A stretch of DNA of 64,000 nucleotides. Source: Bacteroidota bacterium (GTDB lineage: Bacteria; Bacteroidota; Bacteroidia; Chitinophagales; Chitinophagaceae). A program made the position numbers and the translations under genes. The DNA lies in assembly GCA_023409975.1 (NCBI GenBank), contig JAEYQO010000070.1:1-64000 (forward strand), read 5' to 3'. This document shows, in pieces, positions 56,277-64,000 of the stretch; position 1 is the first letter of the stretch, and each line of letters starts with the position of its first letter. A model generated the notes under the pieces. It was given only the letters and a program-made list of their open reading frames with translations, did no database searches and had not been told where the DNA came from.

Positions 56277-58772
56277 TTGGATACAAATTACATTGGGGAA
56301 ACACTTTGGCCCGGGCAACTGGGTCATTTTTTTGTGATCCTTTCCTTCGTCGCTGCCTTGTTCAGCGCCTTCAGCTATTATCGGTCTGCATCTACTGAAC
56401 TGAAAGACCTGGCTGGCAGCCGCTCCTGGCTCAGCCTCGGTCGTTCCAGTTTCATCGTCCACGCGATTTCAGTCTTAGGGATATTCTTTGCCCTCTACTA
56501 TATCATCGCTCATCACCTCTTTGAATATCACTATGCCTGGCAGCACTCCTCCCGGGCACTCCCCATGCAGTACCTGCTTTCCTGCTTCTGGGAAGGTCAG
56601 GAGGGAAGTTTTATGCTCTGGTCGTTCTGGCATGCCGTTCTGGGCCTCGTGGTCATGGGGACCGGCAGGGCGCTTGAAAGCCGCGTAATGGTCGTTGTCT
56701 CCCTCGTACAGGTGCTCCTGGCCAGCATGATCCTTGGCTTTCATATCGGTCCGGATATCAAGATCGGGAGCTCCCCATTCCTGCTTCTGAGGGACGCCAT
56801 GGATGCACCCATCTTTAAACAGGCCAATTACCTGAGTTTCATTACGGATGGAAATGGGCTCAACCCCCTTCTCCAGAACTACTGGATGGTGATTCACCCT
56901 CCTATTCTGTTCCTCGGCTTTAGTGCTACCCTGATTCCTTTCGCCTATTGCATCGCTGCATTATGGAAAGGTGATTACCAGTTGTGGCTGAAACCCACGC
57001 GTGTTTGGTCCTTGTTCGCAGCCGCAGCGCTGGGAGCAGGTATTATGCTGGGTGGAGCCTGGGCTTATGAATCACTCACCTTCGGAGGCTACTGGGCCTG
57101 GGATCCCGTTGAGAATGCCTCACTGGTGCCCTGGCTTACTTTAATAGCAGGTCTTCATACGCTGATTATCTTCAATGCAACCAAACGCTCCCTTCCGATC
57201 ACATTTATTCTTCTGACAGCCACCTACGTACTCATCTGGTATTCTACTTTCCTGACTCGAACAGGGGTCTTGGGGGATACCTCCGTACATTCTTTCACCG
57301 GTGAGGGCAAGTCGCTCTACTGGCACCTGCTTTTGGTGCTGGGACTCCTCATCCTTTCCAGCCTGGTGCTGATCGCCCGACGGTGGAAAACAATGCCCCG
57401 CGTCAGAGGAGAGGAAGCGGTCAGCTCCAGGGAGTTCTGGATGTTTATCGGCTCCTTTGTCCTGCTGCTTTCCGCAGTTCAGATCAGTATCAGTACTTCC
57501 ATTCCTGTCTGGGCACCGCTGGCGAAGGCTATAACCGGAAAAGATATCGCTCCTCCAGTTGATCCCGTTCAGCATTATAACAGTATTCAGATATGGGTGG
57601 CCATTATCATTGGTATTCTCTCTGCATCGATCCTCTACCTGAAGTTCAGGCAAACAGATATGGCCAAACCAGGGAAACGTATCCTGCTAACGGCTCTGGC
57701 TTCCCTCGTAATCACCATTATTATTGCCTTTGCCCGGCAGATCAATGTAGCCCAGTATATACTTTTCCTGTTCGCCTCAGTATTCACAATAGTGGCAATG
57801 CTCTACTATATGTTTGGCATACAAAAGCAACTAAAGAAAATGGGCGCCGGTATCAGCCACCTCGGCTTTGGACTGATGTTGCTGGGTATCCTGCTTTCTT
57901 CTTTCGGTAAGGAAGTCATTTCGTTCAATACGCTGGGCGTGATGATGGATTTCGGCAGGGAAACTGTTGAAGAAAATGTGAAAGAGAGCCGGGAGAATGT
58001 GCTGCTTTTCAGGAACACCCCCGTAGCCATGGGCGATTATATCGTCACTTATAAAGGTGATTCGGTATCAACAACCGACCCCCGGACGTTCTATAAGGTA
58101 CACTATGAAAGGCGGGATTCAGCTTCAAACGAACTGCTCGAGTCTTTCACTTTGTATCCTGATGCCTTCGTAAATCCTAAAGGACAGGAAGGGCTCATCG
58201 CTAACCCAGCCTCCAAACATTATCTACATAAGGACATATTCACTTATGTAACACAAGTGCTTGACCCTACAAAGCGCACCGATACAGATGCCTATAAAAG
58301 CTACAAGCTTAAGAAGGGCGATAGTGTCTATTTCAATAACGGCTACCTGGTCTTCGACGATTTCGAAGATGCCAATTATTCTGAATCCTCGGGTGAGCTT
58401 TCTGTAAAAGCCCGACTGTCTGTCTACGATCTCAAAGGTAAGATCGGTGATATGCGTCCTGTATACGAGATTCACGAAGGCTCCTTCCAGGATCATAAGG
58501 ATGATACGCTCAAGGAAATGGGACTCTATGCCCGATTTTCAAAGGTGCTGCCGGAAGAGCAGTCTATCGAATTGATGCTAAAGCAGACCGATCCTAAAGA
58601 CGATTATATCGTTCTGAAAGCATTGGTTTTCCCATTCATCAATGTGCTTTGGCTGGGACTGGTGGTCATGGTTTTCGGGTTCTTTATCAGCATGTGGAAC
58701 AGGATCACGAAAAAGGACAAATCTCCTGCAGCAGCCAGACCGGTACCCACCCGCGATTCGGTACTGCAATAG
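56277..58772 (+). CDS. ccmF: Haem lyase CcmF (cytochrome c assembly protein)
   Basis: About 831 residues with some 15 transmembrane helices. It has the WWD domain for periplasmic haem handling (FGGYWAWDPVENASLVPW) and the haem-binding helices of CcmF/CcsA proteins (HHLFEYHYAWQHSS, HSFTGEGKSLYWHLLLVLG), then a soluble C-terminal region before the last helix. The open frame begins at an ATG at 56217 inside ccmE, but residues before 56277 do not resemble the family, whereas the TTG at 56277 gives DTNYIGETLWPGQLGHFF, the usual CcmF start. I prefer that TTG. It attaches haem to apocytochromes c, for which the haem-binding protein at 26.7 kb is one candidate. Terminator at 58795. Confidence 0.92.
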   Translation: MDTNYIGETLWPGQLGHFFVILSFVAALFSAFSYYRSASTELKDLAGSRSWLSLGRSSFIVHAISVLGIFFALYYIIAHHLFEYHYAWQHSSRALPMQYLLSCFWEGQEGSFMLWSFWHAVLGLVVMGTGRALESRVMVVVSLVQVLLASMILGFHIGPDIKIGSSPFLLLRDAMDAPIFKQANYLSFITDGNGLNPLLQNYWMVIHPPILFLGFSATLIPFAYCIAALWKGDYQLWLKPTRVWSLFAAAALGAGIMLGGAWAYESLTFGGYWAWDPVENASLVPWLTLIAGLHTLIIFNATKRSLPITFILLTATYVLIWYSTFLTRTGVLGDTSVHSFTGEGKSLYWHLLLVLGLLILSSLVLIARRWKTMPRVRGEEAVSSREFWMFIGSFVLLLSAVQISISTSIPVWAPLAKAITGKDIAPPVDPVQHYNSIQIWVAIIIGILSASILYLKFRQTDMAKPGKRILLTALASLVITIIIAFARQINVAQYILFLFASVFTIVAMLYYMFGIQKQLKKMGAGISHLGFGLMLLGILLSSFGKEVISFNTLGVMMDFGRETVEENVKESRENVLLFRNTPVAMGDYIVTYKGDSVSTTDPRTFYKVHYERRDSASNELLESFTLYPDAFVNPKGQEGLIANPASKHYLHKDIFTYVTQVLDPTKRTDTDAYKSYKLKKGDSVYFNNGYLVFDDFEDANYSESSGELSVKARLSVYDLKGKIGDMRPVYEIHEGSFQDHKDDTLKEMGLYARFSKVLPEEQSIELMLKQTDPKDDYIVLKALVFPFINVLWLGLVVMVFGFFISMWNRITKKDKSPAAARPVPTRDSVLQ

Positions 58773-58794
58773 GGTATTGGAACCTTATTCTGCG

Positions 58795-58829
58795 ACACCC
58801 TGGGCTCTAAAGCCAGGGTGTTTTGTTTT
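58795..58829 (+). terminator. Terminator of the ccmEF operon
   Basis: ACACCCTGG (58795-58803) pairs with CCAGGGTGT (58813-58821), followed by TTTTGTTTTG. Confidence 0.9.
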
Positions 58830-58878
58830 GTCAGAGGCACGAATTTGATAGATCTGGTCGTTGCCAAAATCTTAGTTT

Positions 58879-59337
58879 ATGCAATGCGCCCGTTTTCTAC
58901 TCATTCTTTCGTTCTGTTCTCTGGTTTCCACTAGCCTCCAGGCTCAGGACGCTGATAGGAAGTCTTCAAAGAAATTGTCCGAAAGGGCTCAGGAATCACT
59001 GGAGATCAAATCTGTAGAATCTCATGAAGCCCATTCAGCGCTCCCAGTTCCTAAATGGTCTCTGGCTCAGGGATACATGAACGACCGGCCGGTGTACTTT
59101 CCAGATTATTACTTGTTCTATACCCCAAGAAGAGGATATATCTTTTGGTCAGACGGCGGCTGGCAATCATCTGCAACGCTTCCGGATCATCTTAAAAAGG
59201 CTAACCTGAAAAGTGGGAGGGCAAGGATCCTCGACGCCTCACCGGAAAATGAGAATCCGGAAAAACGGTTTAAACAGTTTCGGAAAGACTTCCCCGCACA
59301 GGTTCTGGCGGAAGCGGTAATCGTTCCTGAAGATTAA
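58879..59337 (+). CDS. Hypothetical secreted protein
   Basis: 152 residues: signal peptide (FLLILSFCSLVSTSLQAQ), a charged linker, and a short domain with PKWSLAQGYMNDRPVYFPDYYLFYTPRRGYIFWSDGGWQSS, rich in Tyr/Trp, then a polar end (ENENPEKRFKQFRKDFPA). The tandem aromatic pairs recall small carbohydrate-binding or 'YkuD-adjacent' Bacteroidota domains, but no family is certain. The stop overlaps that of the convergent glycoside-hydrolase-like gene by 4 nt. Confidence 0.65.
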   Translation: MQCARFLLILSFCSLVSTSLQAQDADRKSSKKLSERAQESLEIKSVESHEAHSALPVPKWSLAQGYMNDRPVYFPDYYLFYTPRRGYIFWSDGGWQSSATLPDHLKKANLKSGRARILDASPENENPEKRFKQFRKDFPAQVLAEAVIVPED

Positions 59338-61553
59338 AGTCGCGTCAGTTTAAAGCCATAATCCGGTGCCTCAGGAGCACTGGTTTGTGTTACCGGCCTC
59401 ATGGCAGGAATAGTTATGCGGGCTATCCCGTCACTACCCACCTCAATCTGCCGCGACCAGCCAGGAATGATGCCGCCATATTCCAGCCCCTTCTGCCTGG
59501 GTTCTATATCATATTTAGGGTAGGCACTGTAGAAATCAATCTTGTATCTCCCAGGTTCCAACTGGTGGATTTCCATCGATTCACCCTCCAGAACAGGGAC
59601 ATTCCGCTCGTCTTTCGGAAGATCGGTAATGAACGCAACATCCTCAGGGTCTCCACCAGCATGATGGGGCAGGGTATACCAGTTGTTGCCCTTGTTCCTG
59701 ACCCAGCCAATAACTCGGGTCGCAGTTTTCAATGCAAAGACTTCCAGCAAAGAATCATTGGTCGTGGACACACCTCGGGGTATATAGTCGGGGTTAGCCC
59801 TCACATCCCCGTTTTGAACCCGCTTAATACAGGAACAGGGATCATTCAGGGTGTCGATAGCTTTTGAAGCATCCGTTTTATACCAGATCCAGTCCTTAGG
59901 GCCCCTTCCACGGCAAGGATTCGCAATCGGAACAGGCTGATCATTAAAGATCGTTTCACCTTCAAGAAAAATTTGCAGGGGTCGGTAGTACTGGTACTGA
60001 CCACCCCAGCACTCCCGGCCAGGATGAATGATCTGGTCCACAGATGTCCAGTACAACGCAGGACCAGCGGCGCCGTTAAAAGTAGTAGCCCAAAGTGCAT
60101 TATGCCAATCGACGATATTGAAATGGGCATCATCAGCAAAATTGCCATGTCCAATCCAGGCTCCCCCAAGATTCAGTCCCGCTTCTCCAAGCATGAACGG
60201 CTTTTCCGGATACTGAAGCCGGTTGATCTGTCCTCCATAATGAAACTGGAAATTCCGGTTATAATCGCCGGAATAATGGTGGTCATTTATTATGTCAGCT
60301 TCGGGGATACCAAAAACACTATAATGGTCAGGTGTCCGGTATCTTCCGGATGCGTTGTTTCTTGTCGATACCACGAATAGCCTCGTGCTGTCCAGTCGTT
60401 TCCCGAATTGCATGACATCCCGAAACCAATCAATAATCCTGGGGTGCTGTTTGCCATGCCAGAAGTTAGGTTCGCCTCCATACCCGTCTACCTCCTGCAT
60501 CGGCTCCATCGCAAACAGGTAAGGACTATATCCCCACCGGGCTTCAATGTACCGCATCCTTTGTTTGAAGTACCGTATGGTTTTCCTGTGCCTGAAAAAC
60601 TGATGCTTCTTTCGGAGAAACCCGCCTTTATTGGCTTTTCGGTTGTAAGGGTGTCCTTCCCACCATTCCGACTTGTGAATCTCATCCTGTGTCATCAGCA
60701 CCAGTTGTATATACACCTGATGGGCCTCCGCGCTCCGGAATACAGAATCAAGGTCGGCTGCCTGAAATTGTCGGGTTTCATAGACACCCGGTCCATCACC
60801 CTGAGCGTGAGCGCCCCATTCGATACTGAAGTTCTCAGGACTCATCATGATGCGAATCAGGTTGCCGCCATATTGCCCCATGCGCTGCATCATCGCAGTA
60901 GTCATGCTCATCGCAACCCGGTTGTAAACGGTGTCTTCGTATTTATACTTCACCGAATTAATACCGAGCGGAATAAAGGGTTCCTCAGGCCGTTCCCTGT
61001 AAGATAGGTAACGCTTGCCAGGTGCTACGCGTACGGGTCCCCTGTGTGTCGAAGGTGTTACCACAAACTGAAGCTCACGGGATATAGCTGTCCTGCGCTT
61101 TTTCTTCGCATAGATCCTGCAGGTCCATCTCCCCTCTGCAGGTGGCGCGAATCTGATCCTCCAGGGAAAGGGGTTCTCCACTCTTTTTAGATAGGCCTCC
61201 GGGTCTCCGGGGTGTAGTCGCTCTGTCGTATCCCTCCACCCCCTGCACGTGTCCGTGCCACTCAGAACTACGGTGTTCTCACAATTGTTGCAACGATGGA
61301 GTGCTACATACCAAAACGCATCCCTCCGGATCTGCTGGCCGCCCGGCCCGGTAAATATGCCATATAGCTCAACGTCCTCCGCATCATATACGTTCAATCT
61401 TTTTGAGGGCATGAAGTCGGAACTGGAGATCCCGATTTCCACTAGTTCATATCGACCAACGGTTTCATTCGAAATGATGGTTACACTGTCGATCAGTGCA
61501 GCGTTGAGGACGAATGGTAGCAGGAGGAAAAGGATCAAAAAACGGACGGTCAT
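59334..61553 (-). CDS. Secreted glycoside-hydrolase-like TIM-barrel protein (DUF5060-type N-domain)
   Basis: 739 residues from the ATG at 61553, which gives a clean signal peptide MTVRFLILFLLLPFVLN; the frame opens at 61580. Residues about 20-160 form a DUF5060-like Ig domain (YAKKKRRTAISRELQFVV strand, WRIRFAPPAEGRWTCRIY). A (beta/alpha)8 barrel follows at about 175-510 with LNSVKYKYEDTVYNR-like entry, FAMEPMQEVDGYGG where the acid/base Glu is expected, and MLGEAGLNLGGAWIG where the nucleophile is. A beta-rich C-terminus completes it. The substrate is unknown. Downstream of the SDR gene in the same operon (26-bp gap). Confidence 0.75.
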   Translation of the reverse strand: MTVRFLILFLLLPFVLNAALIDSVTIISNETVGRYELVEIGISSSDFMPSKRLNVYDAEDVELYGIFTGPGGQQIRRDAFWYVALHRCNNCENTVVLSGTDTCRGWRDTTERLHPGDPEAYLKRVENPFPWRIRFAPPAEGRWTCRIYAKKKRRTAISRELQFVVTPSTHRGPVRVAPGKRYLSYRERPEEPFIPLGINSVKYKYEDTVYNRVAMSMTTAMMQRMGQYGGNLIRIMMSPENFSIEWGAHAQGDGPGVYETRQFQAADLDSVFRSAEAHQVYIQLVLMTQDEIHKSEWWEGHPYNRKANKGGFLRKKHQFFRHRKTIRYFKQRMRYIEARWGYSPYLFAMEPMQEVDGYGGEPNFWHGKQHPRIIDWFRDVMQFGKRLDSTRLFVVSTRNNASGRYRTPDHYSVFGIPEADIINDHHYSGDYNRNFQFHYGGQINRLQYPEKPFMLGEAGLNLGGAWIGHGNFADDAHFNIVDWHNALWATTFNGAAGPALYWTSVDQIIHPGRECWGGQYQYYRPLQIFLEGETIFNDQPVPIANPCRGRGPKDWIWYKTDASKAIDTLNDPCSCIKRVQNGDVRANPDYIPRGVSTTNDSLLEVFALKTATRVIGWVRNKGNNWYTLPHHAGGDPEDVAFITDLPKDERNVPVLEGESMEIHQLEPGRYKIDFYSAYPKYDIEPRQKGLEYGGIIPGWSRQIEVGSDGIARITIPAMRPVTQTSAPEAPDYGFKLTRL

Positions 61554-61579
61554 GTCAGGTTTTATTTTTTGACTGAACA

Positions 61580-62401
61580 CTAATCGATAAAAATATCTTT
61601 CTGAAGGGGGCTGCCTGGATTATAGGCATACTGGTCGAACGATGTGATCCCTGCCGTTTTAAGTACTGCTTCGTCCACGAAAAGCTGACCTGTGCAGGTT
61701 CGGGGATCCTGCTTCAGGATCTGGTAGGCAGCCTCAGCTACTATTTCAGGTTTTCGGCTTCTGTTCATCAGCTCCTCTCCGCCTAAAAGGTTTTTGACGG
61801 CGGCGGTAGCTATTGTAGTTGCAGGCCAGAGGGCATTCGCTGCGATGCCGGCTGATGCGAGTTCTTCTGCCCATCCCAGTGTTAACAGGCTCATGCTGTA
61901 TTTGCTCAGTGTATAGGCTGGATGAGCGCCCGTCCATGCTGGATTGAGGTTTAATGGCGGCGAAAGGGTCAGGATATGTGCATGTTCAGATTTTTTTAGA
62001 AAGGGTATGCAGTGCCGGGTAACCAGAAAACACCCACGAACATTGACATCGTGCATCAGGTCAAATCGTTTGGTGTCTGTCTGTTCTGTACCACTAAGGT
62101 TGATGGCACTGGCGTTATTAATAACGAAGTCTATCCCCCCGAATATGCTATGTGCCTTTACCACCGCCTGGAGGATCTGTTCTTCGTCTCGGATGTCACA
62201 TACCACGGGAAGGGCCTTGCCACCAACGGCATCAATTTCCTCCGCCGCCGTGTAGATGGTACCCCCGAGTCTGGGGTCTTCCTTAACTGATTTAGCCGCA
62301 ATTACGATATGAGCACCCTCTTGCGCCAGCCGCAGTGCGATGGCTTTCCCTATCCCTCTGCTGGCCCCGGTGATAAATGCTGTTTTGCCGTTAAACTTCA
62401 T
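61580..62401 (-). CDS. Short-chain dehydrogenase/reductase, HSDL2-like
   Basis: 273 residues. NAD(P)-binding TGASRGIGKAI, then the HSDL2-type insert AAKSVKEDPRLGGTIYTAAEE and VVCDIRDEEQI, the NNASAI motif, and the catalytic S-Y-K in LSPPLNLNPAWTGAHPAYTLSKYSMS. The family also has GTIYTAAEEIDAVGGKALP as its signature. It is a cytoplasmic oxidoreductase of unknown physiological substrate. There is no C-terminal SCP2 domain, unlike the animal protein. The promoter region has only a weak TAACTTCA box. Confidence 0.9.
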   Translation of the reverse strand: MKFNGKTAFITGASRGIGKAIALRLAQEGAHIVIAAKSVKEDPRLGGTIYTAAEEIDAVGGKALPVVCDIRDEEQILQAVVKAHSIFGGIDFVINNASAINLSGTEQTDTKRFDLMHDVNVRGCFLVTRHCIPFLKKSEHAHILTLSPPLNLNPAWTGAHPAYTLSKYSMSLLTLGWAEELASAGIAANALWPATTIATAAVKNLLGGEELMNRSRKPEIVAEAAYQILKQDPRTCTGQLFVDEAVLKTAGITSFDQYAYNPGSPLQKDIFID

Positions 62402-62467
62402 AGCGATTCAATTCTGCTATGAAGTTAACAGGTTCCGTCCTAAACAGCCCCGGTTACAGCGGCCTTT

Positions 62468-63190
62468 CTAATAGGTAATGCCAAGCACGTCTCTCATATC
62501 AAAATTGCCTTTTCGATGGGCGACAAAGGCTGCAGCAAGTACGGCACCTCTCGCAAATCCTTCGCGGGTATGGGCAGTATGGATGATTTCAATATCGTCA
62601 ATGGCCGAGGTGTAACGGACATGGTGCGTTCCTGGAACCTGATCAATTCTCTTCGCCACAATAGGAATTTGGCTTCCATCGGTTGCGCCGTTCAGTGACC
62701 ACTGTTCCTTCCGCTCCATCTTTCCGATGATCTGCTCTGCAAGTGTGATGGCGGTGCCGCTGGGTGCATCTTTCTTCTGGGTGTGATGAACTTCCTCCAG
62801 TTTCACTTCATATGCTGGCTGATTGTTCATCATACCGGCGAGAAAGGTATTGACCGCAAAAAAGAGATTGACACCTACGCTGAAGTTGGAGGCATGGAGG
62901 AAGGCGGTATTGTTTCGGTCGGCGGCTTCACGACATGCCTGTAATTCTTCATTCCATCCCGTTGTTCCGGAAACCACGGGAACACCAGCATCAAGACAAA
63001 ACAACACATTTTCCTTCGCAGCTTCAGGACGGGTAAATTCAATGACAACGTCTGCCTGCTTTATCTGTTCCGGTGTTAGCGTGGCTCTGTTGTTACTATC
63101 GATTTTCAGCACAACTTCATGCCCCTGCTCCAGAGCTATTTTTTCAATAGTCTGCCCCATTTTTCCGTATCCTAAAAGCGCGATTTTCAT
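62468..63190 (-). CDS. dapB: 4-hydroxy-tetrahydrodipicolinate reductase
   Basis: 240 residues: KIALLGYGKMGQTIE nucleotide-binding start, VVIEFTRPEAAKENV, GTTGWNEEL, and the catalytic VKLEEVHHTQKKDAPSGTAI with the His pair and the Lys that bind the substrate. It reduces dihydrodipicolinate in lysine and diaminopimelate synthesis, which supplies the peptidoglycan cross-link that OmpA-type domains recognise. The TAA of the upstream UbiA gene overlaps its ATG by one base (TAATG), so it is translationally coupled. Length normal. Confidence 0.96.
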   Translation of the reverse strand: MKIALLGYGKMGQTIEKIALEQGHEVVLKIDSNNRATLTPEQIKQADVVIEFTRPEAAKENVLFCLDAGVPVVSGTTGWNEELQACREAADRNNTAFLHASNFSVGVNLFFAVNTFLAGMMNNQPAYEVKLEEVHHTQKKDAPSGTAITLAEQIIGKMERKEQWSLNGATDGSQIPIVAKRIDQVPGTHHVRYTSAIDDIEIIHTAHTREGFARGAVLAAAFVAHRKGNFDMRDVLGITY

Positions 63191-64000
63191 TAGACGAGAA
63201 TTGAGATGATTGTGAATACGGCAAATACTATGCTAGCCACCCCGTTGGTATTGGCAAAGGCCATATTGACCCTGCTTAGATCATCGGGTTTAACTAATAG
63301 ATGCTGGTATGCCAGAAGGCCAGTGAACAGAAATGTTCCCACCCAGTAGATCCAGTGGAAATCACTCAGCGAGCCTGCAGAAACCACCATCACCACGGTA
63401 ATCACATGCAGGAGGGTAGAGACTATTAGTGCGTTCTTTTTGCCTAGTGCCGCAGGAATGGAATGTAGCCGCTGCTCCCGGTCGAATTCTTCGTCCTGAA
63501 GGGCATAAATGATGTCAAAGCCAGAGACCCACGTAAGTACAGCAATCGAGAATAAAACCGGAACGGTAGCAAATTCGCCGGTCACTGCAAGGTAGGCCCC
63601 AATGGGTGCCAGGGACAGCCCCAGTCCCAACACAAGATGGCACAGGGCGGTAAATCTCTTGGTATAGCTGTAAAATAGAATGACAAATAGTGCTACTACT
63701 GAAAGGTAGAATACAGTGCGATTGATCAGTAGGGTGGTAAGTATGAAAAGCAGTGAGTTGGCAATGGTGAATACAAGCGCACTCCTGGGTTTGATAATTC
63801 CGGCCGGTATCTCACGTTTCGCTGTTCGCGGATTCAATGCGTCAAAGTTCCTGTCAAGCCACCTGTTAAAGGCCATAGCAGCGCTTCGCGCAAATACCAT
63901 ACACAACAACACTTTCGCAAACAATCTCCAGTCCTCTCTCAGCCAGGCTAATGGCGCTTCCGGAGACATCGCTTCCAGTCCCAGTGTAAATCCGATCAGC
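63190..64000 (-). CDS. UbiA-family prenyltransferase, partial (N-terminus beyond the window)
   Basis: About 270 residues are visible and the frame is still open at the window end, so the N-terminus is missing. The first Asp-rich motif is NRWLDRNFDALNPRT, the second IIYALQDEEFDREQRL; both Mg-diphosphate sites are complete, with about seven membrane helices after them. It prenylates an aromatic ring at the membrane. The 4-hydroxybenzoate or menaquinone-type (UbiA / MenA-like) group is likely, but the partial sequence does not decide; Bacteroidota make menaquinone, and this type often acts there or in related quinone steps. Shares its last base with dapB's start. Confidence 0.92.
   Translation of the reverse strand, partial: LIGFTLGLEAMSPEAPLAWLREDWRLFAKVLLCMVFARSAAMAFNRWLDRNFDALNPRTAKREIPAGIIKPRSALVFTIANSLLFILTTLLINRTVFYLSVVALFVILFYSYTKRFTALCHLVLGLGLSLAPIGAYLAVTGEFATVPVLFSIAVLTWVSGFDIIYALQDEEFDREQRLHSIPAALGKKNALIVSTLLHVITVVMVVSAGSLSDFHWIYWVGTFLFTGLLAYQHLLVKPDDLSRVNMAFANTNGVASIVFAVFTIISILV

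Noticed and set aside
56475..56897. 140-codon minus-strand frame inside ccmF
   Set aside because: Antisense to a well-supported gene without family features.

Overview
The window looks like chromosomal DNA of a Bacteroidota member, most likely of the Chitinophagaceae type (class from several features, family only inferred). The evidence is four proteins with type IX secretion (T9SS) C-terminal sorting domains, TonB-receptor and 'putative porin' families typical of the phylum, lipoprotein signal peptides, a near absence of Shine-Dalgarno sequences, and repeated matches to the Bacteroidota promoter element TAnnTTTG just upstream of genes.

Layout. 1-1250: the 3' end of 23S rRNA, a complete 5S rRNA and its terminator, then an AT-rich insert with a small membrane ORF, followed by a second truncated copy of the 5S 3' end plus the same terminator. 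1.3-5.6 kb: small membrane or secreted proteins, a hot-dog thioesterase, and a three-gene HYC_CC_PP / HMA-domain / TonB-receptor cluster that looks copper-related. 5.6-12.0 kb: a double-OmpA protein, an RRM RNA-binding protein with a repetitive tail, two lipoproteins, an aminotransferase and two DUF1573 proteins. 12.1-15.2 kb: glycosyltransferase 9, Sua5/YrdC and CCA-adding enzyme. 15.2-18.6 kb: a porin-like barrel and a choice-of-anchor-B T9SS protein. 18.7-20.6 kb: two very acidic and two basic low-complexity proteins. 20.6-27.2 kb: membrane protein, SRPBCC, VOC, glutathione peroxidase, Ig-like lipoprotein, S9 peptidase, haem-binding protein. 27.3-36.2 kb: two multi-PAS histidine kinases, two stand-alone receivers, an NHL/T9SS protein and purD. 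36.3-43.3 kb: glutaminyl cyclase, DUF1801, PKD/T9SS protein, a T9SS-tagged intradiol dioxygenase, a cupin and an M16 peptidase. 43.4-51.4 kb: stress-type genes (Usp, OmpR-type two-component pair, CsbD, several tiny hydrophilic proteins) and two transglutaminase-like proteins. 51.5-64 kb: aconitase, PspC, an arginase-family ureohydrolase, CcmE/CcmF, a secreted glycoside-hydrolase-like protein, an SDR, dapB and a UbiA prenyltransferase cut by the window edge.

Much of this is ordinary housekeeping and surface biology. I saw no CRISPR array, transposase, integrase, phage module, tRNA gene or known defence island. The points most worth a second look are the promoter boxes placed 4-9 nt before start codons, implying leaderless mRNAs; the 88-bp direct repeat made of 5S tail plus terminator; the cysteine-pair-rich putative copper relay; a transglutaminase-fold protein that has lost its catalytic cysteine, encoded opposite an intact relative and an unlisted 46-residue peptide; a CcmE with CxxxY in place of HxxxY; and an 11-bp tandem repeat.
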